Both the position numbers and the translations under genes were made by a program. DNA of 6,468 nt from Burkholderiaceae bacterium (GTDB taxonomy: Bacteria; Pseudomonadota; Gammaproteobacteria; Burkholderiales; Burkholderiaceae_D). Positions 1 through 6,468 of this stretch are shown here, piece by piece (positions within the stretch are counted from its first letter, which is position 1; the number at the start of each line of letters is the position of its first letter). The DNA lies in the NCBI GenBank assembly GCA_019752915.1, contig JAIELO010000408.1, forward strand, positions 1-6,468, read 5' to 3'. The notes under the pieces are model-generated. The model ran no database searches and was not told where the DNA came from. It was given only the letters and a program-made list of their open reading frames with translations.

Positions 1-1248
1 GGCCGCGCCGGTCTGTCGATCAACCTCGACATCCTGACGCTGGAGCAGGGCCATGGCGCGGATCAGGGCGATGCCAAGAACTGGGCTGGCCAGATCGCCG
101 AGCGCCGCAATGAGCAAACGCTGCGCGCGCTGTTCGCGGAAGAACTGGGCGCCGTGATTCAGGTGCGTGCCGAAGAGAAGTCGCTGGTGATGGACGTGCT
201 GCGCAGTTACAACCTGGGTGCCTGCAGCCACATCATCGGTAAGCCGAACGACCGTGGCGTGATCGAATTCAGTCGCGATGCCAAGATCATCTACGCACAG
301 CCACGCTCGGCTCTGCATCGCCTGTGGAGCGAAACCAGCTGGCGTATCGCCCGTCTGCGGGACAATCCGGCCTGCGCCGATGCCGAATACGAGCGTTTGC
401 TGGATGAAACCGATCCGGGCATGACGCCGCGTATCACGTTCGACCTGAGCGAGAATATCGCTGCACCGTTCCTCGCCACCGGCGTGCGTCCACGGGTTGC
501 CATTCTGCGCGAGCAGGGCGTCAACTCGCACATCGAGACCGCTTACGTGATGCACCAGGCCGGCTTCACCGCTGTCGACGTGCACATGAGCGATCTGATT
601 GCCGGCCGCGTCAAACTCGATGACTTCCAGGGCATCATCGCCGTTGGCGGCTTCTCGTACGGCGACGTACTGGGCGCCGGTGAAGGCTGGGCCAAGACCA
701 TCTTGTTCAACAACGCACTGTCCGACCAATTCGCGCGCTTCTTCGCCCGTAGCGACAGCTTCGGTCTGGGCGTCTGCAACGGTTGCCAGATGATGAGCAA
801 TCTGAAGTCCATCATCCCGGGCGCGCATGCATGGCCGAAATTCACCACCAACAAGTCGGAGAAGTTTGAAGCCCGCTTCGCCATGGTGGAAGTACTGGAC
901 TCGCCGTCGATCTTCTTCAGCGGCATGGCCGGTACCCAGACGCCAATCGCGATCGCCCACGGCGAAGGTTATGCCGACTTCAGCCAGACCGGCGACATCG
1001 CCCAGGCCGTAGCGGCCATGCGCTTCGTTGACAACCGTGGCGCCGCGACCGAAGCCTATCCATACAACCCGAACGGTTCGCCGCAGGGTCTGACCTCGGT
1101 CACCACCGCCGATGGCCGCTTCACGGTGATGATGCCGCACGCCGAACGTGTATTCCGCAGCGTGCAGCAATCGTGGCACCCTGACGCATGGGGTGAAGAT
1201 TCGCCGTGGATGCGCATGTTCCGTAACGCCCGCAAGTTCGTCGGCTAA
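1..1248 (+). CDS. purL: Phosphoribosylformylglycinamidine synthase, C-terminal part (5' end outside window)
   Basis: PurL makes FGAM from FGAR, glutamine and ATP in de novo purine synthesis in the cytoplasm. The frame is open from base 1, so the gene starts upstream; 415 residues of a protein of about 1300 are visible. The fragment begins with the end of the synthetase half ([26 protein letters not shown]). The class I glutamine amidotransferase domain starts near visible residue 164 ([12 protein letters not shown]). The nucleophile elbow is GVCNGCQ, with the catalytic Cys codon at 775-777 (residue 259). The partner His and Glu lie in PHAER (residues 380 and 382). The protein ends [13 protein letters not shown] at a TAA. 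Compared with the E. coli protein as I remember it, about 22 extra residues lie around residues 16-38; similar inserts are typical of betaproteobacterial PurL. The GTG at 154 is internal and is not a start. All catalytic amidotransferase residues are present. Confidence 0.98.
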   Translation, partial: GRAGLSINLDILTLEQGHGADQGDAKNWAGQIAERRNEQTLRALFAEELGAVIQVRAEEKSLVMDVLRSYNLGACSHIIGKPNDRGVIEFSRDAKIIYAQPRSALHRLWSETSWRIARLRDNPACADAEYERLLDETDPGMTPRITFDLSENIAAPFLATGVRPRVAILREQGVNSHIETAYVMHQAGFTAVDVHMSDLIAGRVKLDDFQGIIAVGGFSYGDVLGAGEGWAKTILFNNALSDQFARFFARSDSFGLGVCNGCQMMSNLKSIIPGAHAWPKFTTNKSEKFEARFAMVEVLDSPSIFFSGMAGTQTPIAIAHGEGYADFSQTGDIAQAVAAMRFVDNRGAATEAYPYNPNGSPQGLTSVTTADGRFTVMMPHAERVFRSVQQSWHPDAWGEDSPWMRMFRNARKFVG

Positions 1249-1262
1249 GCCGCGCTCAAGCA

Positions 1263-1295
1263 GTAAAAAAGGCCGGTCACCCCTTCATTTTTTAC
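1263..1295 (+). terminator. Candidate purL terminator (weak hairpin with T tract)
   Basis: An 8-base inverted repeat (GTAAAAAA at 1263-1270 and TTTTTTAC at 1288-1295) lies 14 bases past the purL stop. AAGG at 1269-1272 can also pair with CCTT at 1282-1285, leaving a 2-base bulge, and a run of six T occupies 1288-1293. The stem is mostly A-T with little G-C core, so this is only a plausible intrinsic terminator. The stronger palindrome further downstream may do the job instead. Confidence 0.35.
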
Positions 1296-1347
1296 GTCCA
1301 TGACTAGCCCGAAATACCAGCCTAAGCCCCCCAAAAGATTGCCTCAA

Positions 1348-1419
1348 AAATAGGGACGCAACGCCTATGCTTCGCATTTGCATCCGCTAATGCTTCGCAT
1401 TCGCGTTGCGTCCCTATTT
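1348..1419. repeat. Long palindromic element (17-bp perfect arms, 38-base centre)
   Basis: The left arm AAATAGGGACGCAACGC (1348-1364) is the exact reverse complement of 1403-1419. The 38-base centre holds two copies of ATGCTTCGCATT, each of which can fold into its own small hairpin. The element fills the gap between the convergent purL and AlkD-like genes and lies 11 bases past the AlkD-like stop codon. Read on the - strand, the stem runs into TATTTTTG, so it could also terminate transcription of that gene. Its shape resembles REP/BIME or MITE-like dispersed repeats; that class is an inference, since only one copy is in the window. Confidence 0.8.
1367..1401. repeat. Direct repeat pair ATGCTTCGCATT inside the palindrome
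   Basis: The 12-mer ATGCTTCGCATT occurs at 1367-1378 and again at 1390-1401, separated by 11 bases. Each copy contains ATGC-TTC-GCAT, a 4-bp stem with a 3-base loop, so the tip of the large hairpin could carry two smaller hairpins. The first copy's GCATT can alternatively pair with AATGC at 1389-1393. Confidence 0.8.
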
Positions 1420-1430
1420 GTTGGGAAAGA

Positions 1431-2090
1431 TTAGAGGTGCTTGCTGGCTTCCCGGTAGCTGAGGGCGGCGAGTTGCTGGCGGTGGCATTCGGTGAAGCTG
1501 CGGATGGCTTGCGGGTCGTGGCGGGCATAGTCGCGTAGCGCCCAGCCAATGGCCTTCTGGATGAAGAATTCCTGCTCGTGGGCGCATTGCAGGACGTAGT
1601 CGTAGAGGCGCTCGGTATCGGTCTGGTCGCGCCAGCCTAGTTGGTGCAGCAGGGCGATGCGGCGTACCCAGAAGTTGTCGTGGCCGATGGCAGCGTCCAT
1701 GCTGTTATGCTGGTGGCGGAGTACGTCGCTAATCACGCTGATCAGGCTGTCGACGCTATCCCACCACGATTTCTGTTGCGCCAGCGCCAGCAGGGCGGGC
1801 AGGTGGCTGGCATCGAATCGCTTCCAGTGCAGCGCCAGCAAGTCGATGGCAACGTACTGGTATTCGCGTTCCACTTCACCCCAGAGTCGTGTCGCCAGTT
1901 GCAGCAGCTGCTCGGGACTCTCTGCCTTCAAGGTCTGTAGCAGGGGTTTGCAGGCGCTGCGGCGCTGCGGGGTCGGTACGCCTAGAAACGCGAACTGATC
2001 GCGCATATAGGCGCGCATGGCGGGCGCCCGTTCGGCTTCCGCAACGCTGCGCAGGGCACTGCCGAGTTGGCTGATTAAGTTTGCGTACAT
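1431..2090 (-). CDS. AlkD-family DNA alkylation repair protein (DNA glycosylase, HEAT-like repeats)
   Basis: The 219-residue protein matches the DNA_alkylation/AlkD family, which excises N3- and N7-alkylated bases using stacked HEAT-like helices. An AlkD-type N-terminus is seen at residues 22-45 (APAMRAYMRDQFAFLGVPTPQRR). The active-site motif KSWWDSVDS puts Trp110 and Asp114 where B. cereus AlkD has Trp109 and Asp113. DNFWVRR supplies Arg144, equivalent to Arg148. The C-terminal EFFIQKAIGWALRDYAR and LSYREASKHL are also family-typical. The start at 2090 (MYANLISQLG) was chosen because homologues begin about here. The open frame runs on to 2198, but that stretch crosses the terminator and the end of the neighbouring gene. 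No good Shine-Dalgarno precedes the ATG (upstream bases are TTTTCGCTCAATGT). A strong terminator of the upstream gene ends 16 bases before the start, so expression probably relies on read-through or a near-leaderless transcript. The gene converges on purL. Confidence 0.9.
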   Translation of the reverse strand: MYANLISQLGSALRSVAEAERAPAMRAYMRDQFAFLGVPTPQRRSACKPLLQTLKAESPEQLLQLATRLWGEVEREYQYVAIDLLALHWKRFDASHLPALLALAQQKSWWDSVDSLISVISDVLRHQHNSMDAAIGHDNFWVRRIALLHQLGWRDQTDTERLYDYVLQCAHEQEFFIQKAIGWALRDYARHDPQAIRSFTECHRQQLAALSYREASKHL

Positions 2091-2106
2091 ACATTGAGCG
2101 AAAATG

Positions 2107-2131
2107 AAAAAAGCGCCCCGGGAGGCGCTTT
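2107..2131 (-). terminator. Intrinsic terminator of the downstream foldase gene
   Basis: On the - strand an 8-bp perfect stem (AAAGCGCC/GGCGCTTT, bases 2131-2124 and 2117-2110) with a 6-base loop runs into a tract of six T (2112-2107). It lies 20 bases past the TAA of the foldase gene that ends at 2152. Its T tract ends 16 bases before the start codon of the AlkD-like gene. Confidence 0.9.
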
Positions 2132-2151
2132 GTATAAACCGTTTAAACGAT

Positions 2152-2928
2152 TTACTGGATTTTGGCTTTGGCAGCCAGTTCTTCACGCAGGGTAGCAATC
2201 TTACGCTGCTGCATGGCTTCGCTGATCTGGCCTTTCACTTCTTCGTACGCTGGCAGTTTCACTGCGCGCGATTCTTCCATTTTGATGACGTGGAAGCCGA
2301 ATTCGGTTTTCACCGGGGTCTGGGTGATCTCGCCGTTTTTCAGGGCGACCATTGCGTCCGCAAATGGTTTCACCAATTTGCCCGGGGTCATCCAGCCCAG
2401 ATCGCCGCCGTTGTTGGCCGAACCGTCTTTCGATACTTTGGCCAGTTCTTCGAACTTGCTGCCGCTTTTCAGCTTGGCGATGATGTCTTTGGCTTCCTGC
2501 TCGGTGCCAACCAGAATGTGGCGCGAGTGGTATTCTTTTTCACCCATGGCAGCTTTGTACTTGTCGTACTCGGCTTTCATGTCGGCTTCTTTGACCGGAT
2601 TCTTTTTCAGGTAGTCGGCCAGCATGGCGTTGATGATGATGCTCTGACGGGCATTTTCGATCGCGGCTTTGACTTCTGCCTTGGTGCCGAAGCCTTGTTT
2701 GTCCGCTTCCTGGATCAGCACTTCACGGCCGATCAGGTCTTTCTTGATCATTTCACGCAGTTGCGGGCTGTCTGGCTGTTGACCCTGGGCTACGACTTGC
2801 TTGACCACCTGGTCAACCTTGGACGCCGGAATAGCTTTGCCATTCACGGTGGCGACGTTTTGCGCGAATACCGGCGCTGCAGCGACAGCGAGCAGGGCTA
2901 ACATCATGCGGGTTGGCTTGAACATCAT
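2152..2928 (-). CDS. Periplasmic parvulin-type peptidylprolyl isomerase (PrsA/PEB4-like foldase), copy 1
   Basis: The protein has 258 residues. A Sec signal peptide (MMFKPTRMMLALLAVAAAPVFA) probably ends at AFA-type cleavage after Ala22, giving a mature N-terminus QNVATVNG. Residues 24 to about 125 form a SurA/PrsA-like helical chaperone region (VNGKAIP, IKKDLIGREVLIQEA). Residues 132-217 form the rotamase domain: EYHSRHILV with His137, GGDLGW at 174-179, and FGFHVIK with His213. A lysine-rich helix follows to the end. It should catalyse cis-trans prolyl isomerisation and help outer-membrane or secreted proteins fold in the periplasm. TAGGAT gives a ribosome site 9-12 bases ahead of two adjacent ATG codons (2928 and 2925); either could start. 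The gene sits between two terminators, so it should have its own promoter in 2929-2990, although I see no convincing -35/-10 pair there. The next gene upstream is a paralogue. Confidence 0.95.
   Translation of the reverse strand: MMFKPTRMMLALLAVAAAPVFAQNVATVNGKAIPASKVDQVVKQVVAQGQQPDSPQLREMIKKDLIGREVLIQEADKQGFGTKAEVKAAIENARQSIIINAMLADYLKKNPVKEADMKAEYDKYKAAMGEKEYHSRHILVGTEQEAKDIIAKLKSGSKFEELAKVSKDGSANNGGDLGWMTPGKLVKPFADAMVALKNGEITQTPVKTEFGFHVIKMEESRAVKLPAYEEVKGQISEAMQQRKIATLREELAAKAKIQ
2714..2751 (-). repeat. 38-base tract identical to 3593-3630
   Basis: These 38 bases inside foldase copy 1 match 3593-3630 of copy 2 exactly. They encode most of MIKKDLIGREVL, a stretch with no synonymous differences at all, while flanking codons do show synonymous changes. 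Confidence 0.9.
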
Positions 2929-2990
2929 TATTAAATCCTATAAATAAACAAGAAATCGCACTCGACGGTGCATGGTACCAACGCTTAATC

Positions 2991-3015
2991 AAAAACGGCG
3001 CCCCTCAGGGCGCCG
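2991..3015 (-). terminator. Intrinsic terminator of the upstream foldase gene
   Basis: On the - strand CGGCGCCC (3015-3008) pairs perfectly with GGGCGCCG (3003-2996) across a 4-base loop, followed by TTTTT (2995-2991). The stem begins 12 bases after the TAA of the foldase gene ending at 3028. It separates the two paralogous foldase genes into different transcription units. Confidence 0.92.
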
Positions 3016-3027
3016 CCTAGTGCAACA

Positions 3028-3807
3028 TTACTGCACTTTTGCTTTCTTGACCAGTTCTTCCTGATAGGCTTGAACTTTCTTCTGTGCCAGCGCTTCGGCA
3101 ACCTGTGGTTTGACTTCTTCCAGGGTTGGCAGCTTGGCAGCGCGGATGTCGTCCACTTTGATCACGTGGAAGCCGTTCGGGGTTTGCACTGGCTTCTCGG
3201 TAACCTGACCTTTTTGCAGGCCGGTAAATGCTGCCGAGAATGCTGGTGGGAAGGCTGCTGGTACTGCCCAGTCCAGATCGCCGCCGTTAGCAGCCGAACC
3301 GGTGTCTTTCGAGGTTTTTGCCAGTTCTTCGAACTTGGCGCCGCCTTTGATCTTGGCGATCACGTCGTTCGCTTCCGCTTCGGTGGTGGTCATGATGTGA
3401 CGAACGTGGTATTCCTTGTCACCATTCTGGGCCACGAAGCGGTCATATTCTGCTTTGATGTCTGCGTCGGTTACCGGGTTTTTCTTCACGTAGTCACCCA
3501 CCAGCGCGCTGATGATGATGGTCTGACGGGCATTTTCAACCTGTGCTTTCACCGCGGCGTCTTTAGCGAAGCCCTGTTTTTCCGCTTCCTGCATCAGCAC
3601 TTCACGGCCGATCAGGTCTTTCTTGATCATATCGCGCAGTTGTGGCGAATCAGGCTGCTGGCCTTGCGCGACAACTTGCTTGACCACGGCGTCCACGCGC
3701 GAGGTCGGAATGGCTTTGCCATTAACAACGGCAACGTTTTGTGCGAATGCAGGTACGGCGATAACGGCGAGAAGTGCAATCAGCAACTTAGCTGGCTTGA
3801 AAGTCAT
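3028..3807 (-). CDS. Periplasmic parvulin-type peptidylprolyl isomerase (PrsA/PEB4-like foldase), copy 2
   Basis: The protein has 259 residues and is a tandem paralogue of the next gene (about 165 identical positions in my hand alignment, one single-residue gap). A signal peptide (MTFKPAKLLIALLAVIAVPAFA) should be cut after Ala22. The chaperone-like N-terminal region (residues 24-125) is followed by the rotamase domain: EYHVRHIM with His137, GGDLDW at 175-180, and NGFHVIK with His214. Two positions differ from copy 1 at conserved spots: Asp179 replaces Gly in GGDLGW, and Asn211 replaces the Phe of FGFH. The 181-193 segment (AVPAAFPPAFSAA) is also rewritten. The likely role is folding or chaperoning of exported proteins, perhaps with a different client range. 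AGGAATTAATA ahead of the ATG is a good ribosome site. A 120-base gap separates it from bolA and a terminator follows, so it is probably a separate unit. No clear promoter could be named in that gap. Confidence 0.95.
   Translation of the reverse strand: MTFKPAKLLIALLAVIAVPAFAQNVAVVNGKAIPTSRVDAVVKQVVAQGQQPDSPQLRDMIKKDLIGREVLMQEAEKQGFAKDAAVKAQVENARQTIIISALVGDYVKKNPVTDADIKAEYDRFVAQNGDKEYHVRHIMTTTEAEANDVIAKIKGGAKFEELAKTSKDTGSAANGGDLDWAVPAAFPPAFSAAFTGLQKGQVTEKPVQTPNGFHVIKVDDIRAAKLPTLEEVKPQVAEALAQKKVQAYQEELVKKAKVQ
3593..3630 (-). repeat. 38-base tract identical to 2714-2751
   Basis: This is the second copy of the perfect 38-base identity shared by the tandem foldase genes, at the same codons of the N-terminal region. 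Confidence 0.9.
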
Positions 3808-3927
3808 TATTAATTCCTGTAAGGGGAAAGTTTAAGCGAAAAAGCGTGGCAGGGTTTAGTTCGGCTATCTGTATTTCTGTTCAGTTATTTTCACACGAAT
3901 AGGCAAACGACCATACCTTGCGTAACA

Positions 3928-4200
3928 TCATACTTCGGACGGTGCCAATGCAGTAATGGCTAATGCATGTATTTCTTTATGCATCATATCGTGCACGGAA
4001 TCATACACGAGTCGATGTCTTGTGACGAGTTTGAGCCCCTCAAATTGTAACGAAACGATTCTTGCCCGGTAATGCCCGCCACCCGAGGCCGCACCGGCAT
4101 GGCCGGCGTGCAGGGCGGAATCATCATCCAGTTGAAGCTCGACAGGGTTGAGCGCGGCTTGCATACGTTCGCGCATGCGTTCTATGCGGTTATCGCTCAT
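3928..4200 (-). CDS. bolA: BolA family protein
   Basis: This is a small 90-residue protein of the BolA/IbaG family. Members partner with monothiol glutaredoxins in iron-sulfur cluster handling; E. coli BolA also acts as a morphology and stress-linked DNA-binding regulator. An N-terminal helix (residues 4-17) is followed by a His-rich loop (HAGHAGAASGGGH, residues 31-43). The core is HYRARIVSLQFEGLKLVTRHRLVYDSV, then the family signature IHALAITALAP with the conserved His78 that serves as a cluster ligand in relatives. There is no cysteine. The loop contains His rather than Cys, which points to the BolA_H type. The ATG overlaps the stop codon of yciB (shared ATGA at 4200-4197), implying translational coupling, and AAGGA sits just upstream inside yciB. 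It is the last gene of the selO-msrB-yciB-bolA group; no obvious terminator follows. Confidence 0.93.
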   Translation of the reverse strand: MSDNRIERMRERMQAALNPVELQLDDDSALHAGHAGAASGGGHYRARIVSLQFEGLKLVTRHRLVYDSVHDMMHKEIHALAITALAPSEV

Positions 4201-4826
4201 GCCTGATCCTTCATGTGGCGCGACAGATAAATGGTCTGGCCGACGATAAACACAAACATAATCGCGGTCGAACCGAAGGCTTTAAAACTGACCCAGGCAC
4301 TGGTGTCACCCTTAAACAGGACAAAGGCCAGATACCAGTTCAGGAAACCCATGGCGGTGAAGAAGCAGATCCATGCCAGATTCAGGCGCGACCAGATCTG
4401 GTCGGGCAGCTGGATAATCTCTTCCATCGATTTACGCATCAGGTTTTTCTTGAATACAAACTCGCTGACCAGCAGGCCGCTGGCAAAGAACCAGTAGACG
4501 ATGCTGAGTTTCCATTTGATGAAGTCTTCATCGTGCAGATAAATGGTCAGGCCGCCAAAGAAAACAAACATGGCCAGCGAGAACCACAGCACAAAATCGA
4601 CTTTACGGCGCTGCAGCTTGATATACGCAATCTGGGCCATAGTGGCCAGAATACCGACCAGCGTCGCAATCACGATTGGCGCTTGATCGGGTGTGACACT
4701 GCCGCCCGAAACGATGCTGCTCAGATAGGTGTTAATAAAGTGCTGGGCTGCTTCGGCATTCCATCCTGATAGTTTAAACGCTGCAAAAAACAGAATCAGG
4801 GGAATCAGATCGAACAGGAATTTCAT
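4197..4826 (-). CDS. yciB: YciB / septation protein A family inner-membrane protein
   Basis: This is a 209-residue polytopic membrane protein. YciB (IspZ, septation protein A) acts in the inner membrane; in E. coli and Shigella it is linked to envelope integrity, cell elongation/division machinery and septation, with no enzymatic reaction assigned. Six hydrophobic segments are visible at about 3-18, 49-69, 76-97, 107-125, 148-171 and 181-202. The family motif HDEDFIKWKLSIVY lies at 98-111. The start at 4826 (MKFLFDLIPLILFFAAFK) is the usual family N-terminus. The frame stays open to 4970, but that stretch overlaps msrB and encodes Cys/Pro-rich sequence unlike the family, so I reject it. The protein is longer than the 179-residue E. 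coli one, mainly through the loop at 20-48. The start lies 10 bases after the msrB stop with only a weak GAGA ribosome site, and the end overlaps bolA by 4 bases. Confidence 0.95.
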   Translation of the reverse strand: MKFLFDLIPLILFFAAFKLSGWNAEAAQHFINTYLSSIVSGGSVTPDQAPIVIATLVGILATMAQIAYIKLQRRKVDFVLWFSLAMFVFFGGLTIYLHDEDFIKWKLSIVYWFFASGLLVSEFVFKKNLMRKSMEEIIQLPDQIWSRLNLAWICFFTAMGFLNWYLAFVLFKGDTSAWVSFKAFGSTAIMFVFIVGQTIYLSRHMKDQA

Positions 4827-4836
4827 GGTGTCTCGA

Positions 4837-5232
4837 TTATTGTGGGTCGAAGCGCAAGGACGCGGAGTTAATACAGTAGCGCAGGCCGGTTGGCGGCGGA
4901 CCGTCCGGGAATACATGTCCCAGGTGGGCGTCGCACACGGCGCACAGAATTTCGGTGCGCAGCATACCATGGCTGCGGTCGGTTTTCTCGATCACATTGG
5001 CCGGATCGATGGCGGCGAAGTAGCTGGGCCAGCCGCAACCGGAGTCAAACTTGGTGTCGGAGCGGAACAGCGGTGTTTCACAGCAGACGCAGGTGTACAC
5101 GCCGGTTTCGTGATGATCCCAGAATTTACCGCTAAAAGCGCGCTCGGTGGCGGCGTGTCGGGTGACCTGATATTCCATCGGTTCTAGCATGGCGCGCCAT
5201 TCGGCGTCGGATCGGATGACTTTATCGTGCAT
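4837..5232 (-). CDS. msrB: Peptide-methionine (R)-S-oxide reductase MsrB
   Basis: The 131-residue enzyme reduces the R-epimer of methionine sulfoxide in proteins and free peptides, repairing oxidative damage. It is close to E. coli MsrB in length and pattern. Zinc ligands are two CxxC pairs, Cys48/Cys51 (CVCC) and Cys97/Cys100 (CAVC). SGCGWPSY carries Cys66, at the position of the known recycling cysteine. [28 protein letters not shown] contains the catalytic Cys120 in RYCINS. No signal peptide is present, so it should be cytoplasmic. The start ATG at 5232 is preceded by GCGAGAG as ribosome site. It begins 14 bases after the selO stop and ends 10 bases before yciB, so it is almost certainly cotranscribed with both. 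Neighbouring SelO is also tied to redox stress, which suits a shared protein-repair role. Confidence 0.97.
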   Translation of the reverse strand: MHDKVIRSDAEWRAMLEPMEYQVTRHAATERAFSGKFWDHHETGVYTCVCCETPLFRSDTKFDSGCGWPSYFAAIDPANVIEKTDRSHGMLRTEILCAVCDAHLGHVFPDGPPPTGLRYCINSASLRFDPQ

Positions 5233-5246
5233 GGCTTATCTCTCGC

Positions 5247-6468
<1,222 letters not shown>

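Noticed and set aside
154..156. GTG at 154 as a start of a separate gene
   Set aside because: The same frame is open from base 1 and encodes PurL sequence continuously through this codon.
1322..1549. 75-residue - strand open frame spanning the palindrome
   Set aside because: It overlaps the end of the AlkD-like gene in another frame and its C-terminal part is just translated palindrome.
2091..2198. Upstream start at 2198 for the AlkD-like protein
   Set aside because: It would translate through the terminator hairpin and the end of the foldase gene, and family members start near MYANLISQLG.
2929..2990. Promoter for foldase copy 1
   Set aside because: A promoter must lie here or upstream because a terminator precedes it, but TTGGTA has no acceptable -10 at the right distance, so no position is given.
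2104..3813. Long + strand open frames (2104-2901 and 3070-3813) opposite the two foldase genes
   Set aside because: They mirror the well-supported - strand genes, encode Phe/His-rich low-complexity sequence matching no family, and resemble each other only because the sense genes are paralogues.
3808..3927. Promoter for foldase copy 2 in the 120-base gap after bolA
   Set aside because: Several -10/-35 guesses on the - strand (for example TGAACA or GTGTGA with 17-base spacers) match the consensus too poorly to call a site.
4827..4970. N-terminal extension of YciB back to 4970
   Set aside because: It overlaps msrB in another frame and encodes Cys/Pro/Arg-rich residues, while MKFLFDLIPL at 4826 is the normal family start.

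Overview
The window looks like ordinary chromosome from a moderately GC-rich Gram-negative proteobacterium, most likely a betaproteobacterium. I infer this from the long single-chain PurL with an insert typical of betaproteobacterial copies, the selO-msrB-yciB-bolA-PPIase gene order, and the periplasmic PrsA/PEB4-type foldases. A Neisseriales-like host is plausible, but I cannot fix the genus. No phage, integrase, transposase, CRISPR or toxin gene is visible.

Layout: the left end (1-1248, + strand) is the 3' third of purL, containing the whole glutamine amidotransferase domain. A 182-base convergent intergenic region follows. It holds a weak candidate purL terminator and a striking palindromic element: 17-bp perfect arms around a 38-base centre with two copies of a small self-complementary 12-mer. 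All other genes are on the - strand. In transcription order (right to left) they are selO (5' end cut off by the window), msrB, yciB, bolA, two tandem parvulin-type peptidylprolyl isomerase genes, and an AlkD-family DNA glycosylase gene that converges on purL.

selO, msrB, yciB and bolA are tightly packed, with gaps of 14 and 10 bases and then a 4-base ATGA overlap. They are probably one transcription unit mixing redox and protein repair (SelO AMPylase, MsrB methionine sulfoxide reductase), an inner-membrane envelope protein (YciB) and a BolA iron-sulfur/stress protein. After a 120-base gap come the two periplasmic foldases. They are roughly 64% identical by hand alignment, so they are clearly a tandem duplication, and each is followed by its own strong intrinsic terminator. 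The second of these terminators ends only 16 bases before the AlkD-like start codon, so that gene probably depends on read-through or an unusual start.

I see no wholly new multi-gene system. The items most worth a second look are the palindromic element at 1348-1419, the uneven divergence of the duplicated foldases with a 38-base perfectly identical tract, and the terminator placed against the start of the DNA-repair gene.
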